Notes under the pieces: model-generated
The model's database searches: none
Told to the model about the DNA's origin: nothing
Seen by the model: the letters and a program-made list of their open reading frames with translations, nothing else
NCBI GenBank assembly: GCA_964592815.1
Contig: CAZQGE010000004.1
Location: forward strand, 1 to 54,563
DNA: 54,563 nt
Origin: CAZQGE01 sp964592815
GTDB lineage: Bacteria; Bacillota; Clostridia; Christensenellales; CAG-917
Direction: 5' to 3'
Shown: positions 33,125-41,120 of the stretch, one piece after another
Layout: each line of letters starts with the position of its first letter
Position numbering within the stretch: position 1 is the stretch's first letter
Program-made: the position numbers and the translations under genes

Positions 33125-33301
33125 AGGAATGTAGCTCAGTTGGTTAGAGCACCACCCTGATAAGGTGGGGGTCGATGGTTCGAGTNNNNNNNNNNNNNNN
33201 NNNNNNNNNNNNNNNNNNNNNNNNNNNNNNNNNNNNNNNNNNNNNNNNNNNNNNNNNNNNNNNNNNNNNNNNNNNNNNNNNNNNNCCATTCATTCCTACC
33301 A
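33125..33301 (+). tRNA. tRNA-Ile (anticodon GAT), interrupted by an N block
   Basis: The left part (33125-33185, 61 nt) has the acceptor AGGAATG, D-arm, anticodon loop CTGATAA with GAT, variable loop and the T-loop up to TTCGAGT. The right part (33286-33301, 16 nt) has the rest of the T-stem, the acceptor partner CATTCCT, A and CCA. Together they make exactly 77 nt, a full tRNA-Ile. The 100 N bases therefore either stand for no sequence or hide a repeat unit beginning and ending at the same point. Confidence 0.85.
33186..33285. other. Assembly gap of 100 N
   Basis: Exactly 100 unknown bases, the usual size of a placeholder gap. It falls in the T-arm of tRNA-Ile at the left edge of a sequence repeated 175 bases downstream. 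Confidence 0.95.
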
Positions 33302-33379
33302 ATAAAGCACTTCTTATGAAGTGCTTTTTTGTTTCTCTTTAGCCTCGAACTTTGGCGTTTTCAACGCCTACACGCTTTG
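33286..33379 (+). repeat. 94-bp direct repeat, copy 1 (tRNA-Ile 3' end, terminator and flank)
   Basis: Almost identical to 33461-33554, 175 bp away; I see about one or two mismatches (TTTAGCC against TTTTGCC). It holds the last 16 nt of tRNA-Ile, the hairpin AAGCACTTC/GAAGTGCTT with a T run (33304-33330), and a flank ending in CTACACGCTTTG. Confidence 0.88.
33304..33330 (+). terminator. Terminator of the tRNA transcript
   Basis: AAGCACTTC-ttat-GAAGTGCTT followed by T6. A second copy lies at 33479-33505. Confidence 0.85.
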
Positions 33380-33455
33380 CGTGTTATCGACCCTTTGTCG
33401 ATGCTGACGCGATTGCCTACGGAACAATCGCTATTACGCTGCGCTTTGCTTGCTA
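33380..33455. other. Non-coding block between the two repeats, with several hairpins
   Basis: Inverted repeats follow one another: ACACGC/GCGTGT (33370-33384), ATCGAC/GTCGAT (33386-33402) and GCGATTG/CAATCGC (33409-33431). GCTGACGCGATTGCCT (33403-33418) recurs exactly at 33786-33801. Confidence 0.6.
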
Positions 33456-33476
33456 CGAGTCCATTCATTCCTACCA
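33456..33476 (+). pseudogene. tRNA-Ile 3'-end fragment
   Basis: CGAGT followed by CCATTCATTCCTACCA equals the last 21 nt of the tRNA-Ile just upstream, with no tRNA 5' part before it. Such tRNA 3'-end duplications are typical of attachment sites left by tRNA-targeting integrases, but a simple tandem duplication would look the same. Confidence 0.7.
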
Positions 33477-33554
33477 ATAAAGCACTTCTTATGAAGTGCT
33501 TTTTTGTTTCTCTTTTGCCTCGAACTTTGGCGTTTTCAACGCCTACACGCTTTG
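33461..33554 (+). repeat. 94-bp direct repeat, copy 2
   Basis: Second copy of 33286-33379, including the terminator hairpin at 33479-33505. It ends where the sequence changes from CACGCTTTG to TTTGAAAAA. Confidence 0.88.
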
Positions 33555-33808
33555 TTTGAAAAAATATTCCCTTTGAATGTTTGCCTTTCCCCCTCATATT
33601 CCCCCCCCTTCCAATTTTGATTTACAAAACTTGGATAAGGGGACGGGCTATCAACTTTCAAAGTAACGTGCTTACTTATGCCCCTTGCTTTTGGGCTTTT
33701 TGAATAGATTGCCCAAAATCTTCGGACAAAGTCAAACAAGTTGAATACGCTTTTCTCGGGGCGTCGCCCACTCGTTATTCACGGAGCTGACGCGATTGCC
33801 TTTTATTC
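33555..33808. other. Non-coding spacer before the pyrB end
   Basis: No gene can be supported; open frames here have low-complexity products and no ribosome binding sites. It contains a T/C-rich stretch with a run of C, a TTTTGGGC/GCCCAAAA inverted repeat (33689-33718), and the second copy of the 16-mer (33786-33801). It looks like a mosaic repetitive element tied to the tRNA locus. Confidence 0.5.
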
Positions 33809-34915
33809 TTATTCCTTTACTTTGTCTATGATTTTGCTTTCACAATACTCACAACGATAAACTCCGTGCTCTTTGTCACGCAATCTGAAAATTTGCTTTA
33901 AGTCTGTTTCAACTGCCGTAACACATTTTTCATTTAGACAATGATATTTGTTGAAAATCAATTCTTCCTCACTTTTTGGCGCATATCCGTTTTGTGCATC
34001 TTCAAGCAATTTCATAATCAACGCCATTCTCATAAGTTTTCCGTTTTCAACTTGCTTAAAATAACAAGCCCTTGGGTCGTCATCAACGTCCACATTGATT
34101 TCTTTAACTCTCGGCAATGGATGAAGCACGCTCATATCCGCTTTGGCTAGTTTCATTTTTTCGGAATTTAGAATATAACAATTTTTAAGACGTTCATATT
34201 CTTCCATATCCGTAAAACGCTCCTTTTGTATTCTAGTCATATACAAAATATCCAAATCGGCAATACTATCCTCAATAGTTAAACATGTGTTCCATTGCGT
34301 CTTTTTTGGAGCAAGCACTTCATATTGGATATAGTGAGGAATGCCTAACTCCGGCGGAGAAATCATAACAAATTTGTTTCCTTCATATCTGGACAAAGCA
34401 GTAATTAAGCTATGCACGGTTCTGCCATATTTTAAGTCGCCACATATTCCAATGGTCAAATGGTCAAGTCTGCCGTGATTAAGTTTTATGGTTAACAAAT
34501 CAGCAAGTGTTTGAGTTGGATGGCAATGCCCGCCGTCGCCTGCGTTTATCACAGGCACAATGCTTCGTTGCGACGCCGCATAAGCCGCACCTTCCAAGGG
34601 GTGACGCATTGCTATAATATCGGCATACGCACCAACTGTTCTAATCGTGTCCATAACGCTTTCACCTTTAGTTGTGCTGCTAGCAGATGCGGATGAAAAG
34701 CCAATGACGCTTCCGCCCAATTCCAACATTGCGGCTTCAAAACTCAACCGTGTTCTTGTGGACGGTTCAAAAAATAAAGTTGCAATCTTTTTTCCTTTAC
34801 ATTTTTCGGCATATTTGCTTTTATTGTTCTTTATATCTTCGGCAACACTTAAAATATTATCAATTTCTTGTATTGTTAAATCTGAAACGTCAATTAAATG
34901 TCTGAGATTGTTCAT
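33809..34915 (-). CDS. pyrB: Aspartate carbamoyltransferase with fused PyrI-type zinc domain
   Basis: A 368-residue enzyme that condenses carbamoyl phosphate with aspartate. The catalytic part (about 1-310) has FFEPSTRTRLSFEAA (carbamoyl phosphate loop), SASSTTKGES, MRHPLEGAA and VLHPLPRVKEI. A C-terminal extension carries C326-x4-C331 and C355-x2-C358, the pattern of the zinc domain of the E. coli regulatory chain PyrI, but the nucleotide-binding allosteric domain is absent. No separate pyrI is in the window. The zinc domain may hold catalytic trimers together. The ATG at 34913-34915 follows AGAGG. Last gene of the UMP operon. Confidence 0.93.
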   Translation of the reverse strand: MNNLRHLIDVSDLTIQEIDNILSVAEDIKNNKSKYAEKCKGKKIATLFFEPSTRTRLSFEAAMLELGGSVIGFSSASASSTTKGESVMDTIRTVGAYADIIAMRHPLEGAAYAASQRSIVPVINAGDGGHCHPTQTLADLLTIKLNHGRLDHLTIGICGDLKYGRTVHSLITALSRYEGNKFVMISPPELGIPHYIQYEVLAPKKTQWNTCLTIEDSIADLDILYMTRIQKERFTDMEEYERLKNCYILNSEKMKLAKADMSVLHPLPRVKEINVDVDDDPRACYFKQVENGKLMRMALIMKLLEDAQNGYAPKSEEELIFNKYHCLNEKCVTAVETDLKQIFRLRDKEHGVYRCEYCESKIIDKVKE

Positions 34916-34928
34916 AAACACCTCTAAC

Positions 34929-35573
34929 TTATTTATCTATCCAACTTTCGTCTGACGGACAATTACGAAACGCAATCAATTTTTTGCAATCTTCTTGCTT
35001 GATATAATTTTTTTCAACTGCAACTTCAAGCAAAGCGTCAAGGTCGCATAAGCTCTGAGCCTTGCAGTTTGCTGCCAGCAAAGCGTCTTTTCCTTTTTGC
35101 ATTCCATAAGTAAAAATACTTACCATACCTAAAACGTCCGCGCCTGCTTCTCTTAAAACCTCAACAACTTCCAATGAGCTTTTTGCCGTTGAAATTAAAT
35201 CTTCAACAACAACAACTTTTTGACCTTTTTCAAGTTTACCTTCAATTTGATTTGTTCTGCCGTGGTCCTTAGCCCCTGAACGAACATATCCCATTGGCAT
35301 ATCAAGCAAATGTCCAACAATGGCGGCGTGCGCAATTCCAGCCGTTGCCGTCCCCATAAGAACTTCACAGTCTGGGAACTCGGCTTTTACAAGTTCAGCA
35401 AGTCCTTGTTCAACGTCACAACGCACCTTTGGCGCAGTCAACGTTAGACGGTTATCACAATATATTGGGCTTTTTATTCCGCTTGCCCAAGTAAAAGGTT
35501 GATTTGGGCGTAAAAATACTGCGCCTATGCTCAACAAATCTTCTGCAATCAATTTTTTAGATATATTTTTCAT
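34929..35573 (-). CDS. pyrE: Orotate phosphoribosyltransferase
   Basis: A 214-residue enzyme joining orotate and PRPP to give OMP. Motifs are FTWASGIKSPIYCDNR, GTATAGIAHA, GYVRSGAKDHGRTNQIEG and the PRPP loop VVVVEDLISTAKSS. Its length is normal. It lies 12 bases after pyrF and 13 before pyrB in the UMP operon. AGGAGA precedes the ATG. Confidence 0.95.
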   Translation of the reverse strand: MKNISKKLIAEDLLSIGAVFLRPNQPFTWASGIKSPIYCDNRLTLTAPKVRCDVEQGLAELVKAEFPDCEVLMGTATAGIAHAAIVGHLLDMPMGYVRSGAKDHGRTNQIEGKLEKGQKVVVVEDLISTAKSSLEVVEVLREAGADVLGMVSIFTYGMQKGKDALLAANCKAQSLCDLDALLEVAVEKNYIKQEDCKKLIAFRNCPSDESWIDK

Positions 35574-35585
35574 TCCAATTCTCCT

Positions 35586-36284
35586 TTAATCTACAAATTC
35601 ATTTACACAACGTCTGTAGGCTTCCACAGGGTTTGCCGCCTCTGTGATAGGTCTGCCAACAACAATGTAATCCGAACCTAATTCCTTTGCCTTTTTTGGT
35701 GTTGTAATTCTTACTTGGTCGCCCTTTGATGCGTCATCAAACCTTATGCCAGGTGTAACCGTACAAAAGTTATTTCCGCATACTTCGTGTACTTTTCCAC
35801 TTTCAAGCGGAGAACACACAACGCCGTCCAAACCTGCAATACACGCATTCTTTGCATAGTGCATAACCGTTTGTTCAAGTGGAGCAGAAATCAACAATTC
35901 ATTTTTCATAACGTCTTCACTTGTTGACGTAAGTTGAGTGACGGCAATAAGCATTGGACGGCTACCGTCCTCTCTTGTCAAGCCTTCAAGCGCATATTTC
36001 ATCATAGAGATACCGCCAGCGGCGTGCAAATTGCACATATCAACGTCCAACGATGACAGCACTGCCATAGATTTTTTGACTGTATTTGGAATATCGTGGA
36101 GTTTTAAGTCCAAAAATATTTTATGCCCACGAGCTTTGATTTCTCTGACCATATCCGCGCCTTGGCTGTAGAAAAGCTCCATACCGATTTTCACAAAAGG
36201 TTTTTCATCGTGAAAGTTATCCAAAAAATCAAAAACTTGTTTTTGGCTTGCAAAGTCTAACGCAATAATAACATCTTTACCCAT
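35586..36284 (-). CDS. pyrF: Orotidine 5'-phosphate decarboxylase
   Basis: A 232-residue enzyme that converts OMP to UMP, the last step of the pathway. The active-site array is intact: ALDFAS at the start, KIGMELFY, and the Lys-Asp tetrad in FLDLKLHDIPNT. PGIRF and VVGRPIT bind the phosphate. Ten bases separate its start from the pyrD stop. Confidence 0.96.
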   Translation of the reverse strand: MGKDVIIALDFASQKQVFDFLDNFHDEKPFVKIGMELFYSQGADMVREIKARGHKIFLDLKLHDIPNTVKKSMAVLSSLDVDMCNLHAAGGISMMKYALEGLTREDGSRPMLIAVTQLTSTSEDVMKNELLISAPLEQTVMHYAKNACIAGLDGVVCSPLESGKVHEVCGNNFCTVTPGIRFDDASKGDQVRITTPKKAKELGSDYIVVGRPITEAANPVEAYRRCVNEFVD

Positions 36285-36294
36285 ACTCGTCTCC

Positions 36295-37203
36295 TTATTT
36301 TACGATACCAATAATATCTGTCAAATTTTCTATATTAAGTTTTTTCATAACGTTTGGCAATTCAAGCACAACATCACGGCACACAAACGGATTTATCAAA
36401 TTTTCTGAGCCAATTTGCACCGCCGTCGCGCCTGCCATCATCATTTCAATTACGTCTTCCGCCGTGCGTACACCGCCTAACCCTATAATCGGAACGTCAA
36501 CTGCATTTGCCACTTGATTGACCATTCTAAGTGCAATCGGAAATAATCCAAAACCGCTATATCCACCCGTTTTTACGCTTATAATCGGTTTACGTGTTTT
36601 TATATCTATGCGCATTCCTACCATAGTATTTATCAAGCTGATACCGTCTGCACCACCGCCAGTTACAGCTTTTGCCATTTCTGCTATATCACTAACGTTT
36701 GGACTTAATTTGACAATAATAGGCTTTAATGCAACCTTTTTGACTTGATAAACTAGCTGTTCTGCAATTTTGGCATCAAGTCCAAACGCCATACCGCCGC
36801 CTTTAACGTTGGGGCAACTTATGTTTAATTCAACTGCAAACACGTCGTCGCAATCGTTAAATTTTTCAACTGTTTCTACATATTCCTTAACGCTGTGTCC
36901 GCCAACGTTTGGCAAAACTTTTCCGTCAAACACCTTTTTAAGTCGCGGTATTTCTTCTTTCACGACAGCGTCAACTCCTGGATTTTGCAAGCCTATTGCA
37001 TTGATAAGTCCTGCTCCGCATTCTGCAATTCGTGGCAACGGATTTCCGTATCTGGCGTCACGCGTCGTTCCTTTAAGAGCAATTGAACCCAACAAGTTTA
37101 AGTCATAAAACTTTGACATTTCATAACCAAAACCAAACGTACCGCTGGCAGGTATTATAGGATTTTTAAGTTCGTATCCAAATAACTTTACTTTTGTATT
37201 CAT
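36295..37203 (-). CDS. pyrD: Dihydroorotate dehydrogenase B, catalytic subunit
   Basis: A 302-residue FMN enzyme of class 1B that oxidises dihydroorotate, with electrons passing to NAD+ through PyrK. Marks are IIPASGTFGFGYE, NAIGLQNPGVD, the catalytic-cysteine motif ELNISCPNVKGGG and GLGGVRTAED. The ATG at 37201-37203 was chosen because GAGGAA lies just upstream; the longer frame overlaps pyrK and has no site. It works with the pyrK product next to it. Confidence 0.95.
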   Translation of the reverse strand: MNTKVKLFGYELKNPIIPASGTFGFGYEMSKFYDLNLLGSIALKGTTRDARYGNPLPRIAECGAGLINAIGLQNPGVDAVVKEEIPRLKKVFDGKVLPNVGGHSVKEYVETVEKFNDCDDVFAVELNISCPNVKGGGMAFGLDAKIAEQLVYQVKKVALKPIIVKLSPNVSDIAEMAKAVTGGGADGISLINTMVGMRIDIKTRKPIISVKTGGYSGFGLFPIALRMVNQVANAVDVPIIGLGGVRTAEDVIEMMMAGATAVQIGSENLINPFVCRDVVLELPNVMKKLNIENLTDIIGIVK

Positions 37204-37210
37204 AGTTTCC

Positions 37211-37936
37211 TCACTCAAAAATCAAAGTCTGCGCATCAAAAACTGGACCTTCTTTGCACACTCTTTTGTATCCTTCCGTAGTCTTTATGCTGCAACCCAT
37301 ACACACACCAAAACCGCAACCCATACGCGCTTCCAATGACATATCGCCCGCTGAAGATAATTCTTTAATATATTTCATCATTACCATTGGCCCGCAAGCA
37401 TAATATCTGTCAAACATAACCTTATTGTTTTTTAGGTATTCAACTGTGTTTCCTTTATAACCGCAACTTCCGTCATCTGTTGTCAATATAACGTCACCTA
37501 ATTTTTCAAACTTTTCAACGTAGAAAATTTCTGAACTGTTTTTGAAGCCTAAAAGCATTGTCGGTTTTATGCCTTTTGACACAAACGTCTTTGCCAACTC
37601 ATATAAAGGGGCAACTCCAATTCCGCCACCTACAAGCAACGGCTTTCTTGCGTTTAATTCAAAACCGTTTCCGAGCTCACACAGCGTGTTAATTTTGTCG
37701 CCAGCTTTAAGCCTAGTCATTGCGTCAGTCCCGCTGCCTACAACCTTATACGCAAGCGTTATGGTGTTTGCGCTTATTTCCGAGACGCTTATTGGGCGTC
37801 TAAGATAAAATCCGCCCAATTTCAACTCAACAAATTGTCCAGAGCGCATAGCTCCAAAATTGCCTTCCAAAACCATTTCATAAATCAAGCCGTTAAGTTG
37901 AATGTTGGAAACCACCGTCAAATTTTGTTCTATCAT
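37211..37936 (-). CDS. pyrK: Dihydroorotate dehydrogenase B, electron transfer subunit
   Basis: A 241-residue FAD and [2Fe-2S] protein that links PyrD to NAD+. It has the FAD motif FYLRRPISVSEI, the nucleotide-binding LVGGGIGVAPLYELAK, and the C-terminal cluster cysteines in MGCGFGVCMGCSI and KRVCKEGPVF. The ATG at 37934-37936 follows TAGGAGAA. It lies between carB and pyrD with spacings of seven bases each. Confidence 0.95.
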   Translation of the reverse strand: MIEQNLTVVSNIQLNGLIYEMVLEGNFGAMRSGQFVELKLGGFYLRRPISVSEISANTITLAYKVVGSGTDAMTRLKAGDKINTLCELGNGFELNARKPLLVGGGIGVAPLYELAKTFVSKGIKPTMLLGFKNSSEIFYVEKFEKLGDVILTTDDGSCGYKGNTVEYLKNNKVMFDRYYACGPMVMMKYIKELSSAGDMSLEARMGCGFGVCMGCSIKTTEGYKRVCKEGPVFDAQTLIFE

Positions 37937-37943
37937 ATTTCTC

Positions 37944-40900
37944 CTAGATTGTGGACACTTTGAACGTAACTTCTTCAAGTACGTCCAACAAGGCGTTGAC
38001 TGTATCTTGCGAGGTGAAAAGCGTTACGTTGTTTTCAACTGCGCATCGTCTAATTTCGTAGCCGTCACGCTTTGTACTTTCCTCATCAAGGTCGCGAGTG
38101 TTGATGACGTAGGTTACGTGTCCTTTTCTAAGTGACTCCAAAATTTCATCACTACCCTCGCTAATTTTAGCTTTTGCCCTTGCCTTTATGCCATTTTCGT
38201 GCAAATAATCTGCCGTACCCTTGGTCGCTTCAATGTTAAAGCCCAAATCGTAAAACCTCTTAACAATAGGTAAAAAGTCTTCCTTGTCTTTATCGGCGAT
38301 AGTCATAAACACCGTTCCATAATTTTGGACGCTTGTTCCAGAGGCTTTTAATGCTTTATATAAGGCGCGGTTCATTTGCTTATCATAGCCGATAGCCTCG
38401 CCAGTTGACTTCATTTCTGGCGACAAATAAACTTCCATACCTTGAATTTTGCTGAATGAGAACGTTGGGGCTTTGACGTACCATCTATTTGGTACGGTGT
38501 CAGGGTAAACCTTGTCGTAGCCTTGTTCTTTCAAGGAAATCCCTAACATAACTTTCGTGCCAATGTCGGCAAGTGAATATCCCGACGCTTTTGATATAAA
38601 CGGAACAGTTCTTGATGAACGAGGGTTGACTTCAATTACAAATACGTCATTGTTTTTGTCGCAAATAAATTGAATGTTGTAAAGCCCTACAATACCAATT
38701 CCCAACCCTAATTTTACCGTATAATCCAAAATAGTTTGTTTTACCTTTTCGCTTACGCTGAAAGGAGGATACACGCTTATGCTGTCGCCTGAATGAACGC
38801 CAGTCCTTTCAATGTGTTGCATTATTGCAGGGCAGAAGACGTCCTTTCCGTCACATACGGCATCAACTTCCAGTTCCTTACCCATAATGTATTTATCAAC
38901 TAAAATTGCGTGTCCTGTGTTCAAAGATGACGCTGATTTCAAATATTTTCTAAGAGACTCAGGCGTTGATGCAATCTGCATTTGTCTTCCGCCTAAAACA
39001 TAGCTTGGTCGCACTAACACAGGATAACCTATACGTTCTGCAACTTTAAGTCCGTCTTCTGCGGTAAATACTGCTTGTCCCTTAGGTTGTGGAATGTCAA
39101 GTTTTTCCATAATTTTTTCAAAGCAATCTCTGTCTTCCGCATTTTGAATTGCAATAACGTCCGTTCCAATTATAGGCACGTTCATCTCTGCAAGTTTATC
39201 GGCGAGATTGATTGCCGTTTGTCCACCCAATGAAACTATAACTCCGTTTGGCTTTTCAAAGTCGATTATATTCATTGTATCTTCAAAAGTCAGCGGCTCA
39301 AAATAAAGTTTGTCTGAAGTGGTATAATCGGTTGAAACAGTTTCGGGGTTATTGTTTATTATGATTGCCTCATAACCTGCTTCTCTTATCGTCCATATTG
39401 CGTGCACGGTAGAATAGTCAAATTCAATTCCTTGACCAATTCTGATTGGGCCTGAACCTAAAACAATAATCTTTTTCTTGTTTGAACAAACGCTTTCTTG
39501 TTCTTCTTCGTACGTTGAATAAAAATATTGAACGCTACTTTCAAATTCTCCAGCACAAGTATCAATCATTTTGTAAACAGGCATAATACCAAGCTGTTTT
39601 CTATAATAGTAAATTTCCTTTTCTGTTGAATGCCATATAATTGCCAAATATTTGTCTGAAAAGCCCATTTTCTTTGCTTGCATCAAAATTTTCTTATCAA
39701 ATAAATTTGCTTTTACAATATATTCAAACTCAACAATTTTCCTAATTTTTTCAAGGAAAAACATATCAATTTTGGTAATTGACGCCATCAAACCAATATC
39801 TCCGCCTCTTGCAAACAATTCCGCAAGCGCAAAAATTCTGTCGTCGGTGCAGTTCTTAATATATGCGTAAAGTTGGTTCAAACTCCAATCGTCAAATTTT
39901 GAAATCCAAATATGATATGCTCCAATTTCCAATGAACGAACTGCTTTTAGCAAACTTTCCTCAAACGTTCTGCCTATGCTCATAACCTCGCCAGTCGCTT
40001 TCATTTGCGTACCGAGTTTGTTTGACGCCGTTTCAAATTTATCAAACGGAAAGCGTGGAATTTTTGTGACGATATAGTCAAGCGCAGGCTCAAAGCAAGC
40101 TGGTGTATTTGCAATCATAATTTCATCCAAATGCAAGCCAACCGCAACTTTTGCCGTAACTCTTGCAATAGGATATCCGCTGGCTTTTGATGCCAATGCA
40201 GATGAACGCGAAACTCTTGGATTGACTTCTATAAGGAAATAATTAAATGAATGTGGGTCAAGCGCAAATTGCACGTTGCAACCACCCTCAATCTTTAATT
40301 CTCTTATAAGTTTCAAAGAGCTGTTTTTAAGCATTTGAACTTCTTTGCTTGTCAAAGTTTGTGACGGTGCAACAACAATGCTGTCGCCTGTATGCACTCC
40401 AACAGGGTCAAGGTTTTCCATACTGCAAATTGCAATCGCCGTATCGTTTGCGTCACGCATAACCTCAAACTCAATTTCCTTAAAACCTTTTACACTCTTT
40501 TCAACCAAAACCTGCCCGACAGGTGAAAGATGCAAAGCGTTCTTCATAATTTGTTTAAGTTCATCGTCGTTTTCTGCAAAACCACCACCTGTTCCGCCAA
40601 GCGTAAAGGCTGGACGCAAAACTACGGGGTATCCTATATCGTGCGCCGCCTTCAGAGCATCATCTATGCTGTAAGTAACTTCTGACGGAATAACTGGCTC
40701 TCCAATGCGTTGGCACATTTCCTTAAACAACTCTCTATCTTCAGCTTTTTCAATGCTTTCCAAATTTGTGCCTAACAGTTTTACATTGCACTCTTCCAAA
40801 ACGCCGCTTTTTGCAAGTTTCATTGCAAGGTTCAACCCAGTTTGACCGCCCAAAGCTGGAACTATTGCGTCAGGTCTTTCATAACGTATAATCTTTGCCA

Positions 40901-41120
40901 CGTATTCAAGCGTAAGCGGTTCCATATAAATTTTGTCCGCCATTTTTTTGTCTGTCATAATGGTAGCGGGGTTAGAGTTTGCAAGAATTACTTCATAGCC
41001 TTCTTCTTTAAGCGCAAGACACGCTTGAGTGCCTGCGTAATCAAATTCCGCCGCTTGTCCTATAACAATAGGTCCTGAACCTATAACCAAAACTTTGTTT
41101 ATATCTGTTCTCTTTGGCAT
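37944..41120 (-). CDS. carB: Carbamoyl phosphate synthetase large chain
   Basis: A 1058-residue synthetase with two homologous ATP-grasp halves. The first makes carboxy-phosphate and carbamate, the second carbamoyl phosphate. Both halves begin with the same motif (VLGSGPIRIGQGIEFDYS in the second) and have EVNPRVSRSSALASKA or EVNPRSSRTVPFISKA. The C-terminal MGS-like domain (about 930-1058) would bind effectors such as UMP. The length is normal and no active-site loss was seen. Its glutaminase partner CarA is catalytically degenerate, so ammonia must be taken up directly. The start overlaps the carA end by 22 bases. Confidence 0.96.
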   Translation of the reverse strand: MPKRTDINKVLVIGSGPIVIGQAAEFDYAGTQACLALKEEGYEVILANSNPATIMTDKKMADKIYMEPLTLEYVAKIIRYERPDAIVPALGGQTGLNLAMKLAKSGVLEECNVKLLGTNLESIEKAEDRELFKEMCQRIGEPVIPSEVTYSIDDALKAAHDIGYPVVLRPAFTLGGTGGGFAENDDELKQIMKNALHLSPVGQVLVEKSVKGFKEIEFEVMRDANDTAIAICSMENLDPVGVHTGDSIVVAPSQTLTSKEVQMLKNSSLKLIRELKIEGGCNVQFALDPHSFNYFLIEVNPRVSRSSALASKASGYPIARVTAKVAVGLHLDEIMIANTPACFEPALDYIVTKIPRFPFDKFETASNKLGTQMKATGEVMSIGRTFEESLLKAVRSLEIGAYHIWISKFDDWSLNQLYAYIKNCTDDRIFALAELFARGGDIGLMASITKIDMFFLEKIRKIVEFEYIVKANLFDKKILMQAKKMGFSDKYLAIIWHSTEKEIYYYRKQLGIMPVYKMIDTCAGEFESSVQYFYSTYEEEQESVCSNKKKIIVLGSGPIRIGQGIEFDYSTVHAIWTIREAGYEAIIINNNPETVSTDYTTSDKLYFEPLTFEDTMNIIDFEKPNGVIVSLGGQTAINLADKLAEMNVPIIGTDVIAIQNAEDRDCFEKIMEKLDIPQPKGQAVFTAEDGLKVAERIGYPVLVRPSYVLGGRQMQIASTPESLRKYLKSASSLNTGHAILVDKYIMGKELEVDAVCDGKDVFCPAIMQHIERTGVHSGDSISVYPPFSVSEKVKQTILDYTVKLGLGIGIVGLYNIQFICDKNNDVFVIEVNPRSSRTVPFISKASGYSLADIGTKVMLGISLKEQGYDKVYPDTVPNRWYVKAPTFSFSKIQGMEVYLSPEMKSTGEAIGYDKQMNRALYKALKASGTSVQNYGTVFMTIADKDKEDFLPIVKRFYDLGFNIEATKGTADYLHENGIKARAKAKISEGSDEILESLRKGHVTYVINTRDLDEESTKRDGYEIRRCAVENNVTLFTSQDTVNALLDVLEEVTFKVSTI

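Noticed and set aside
33329..33739. Short open frames on both strands downstream of the tRNAs
   Set aside because: They cross repeats and hairpins, have no start signals, and translate to low-complexity products. Treated as non-coding repeat DNA.
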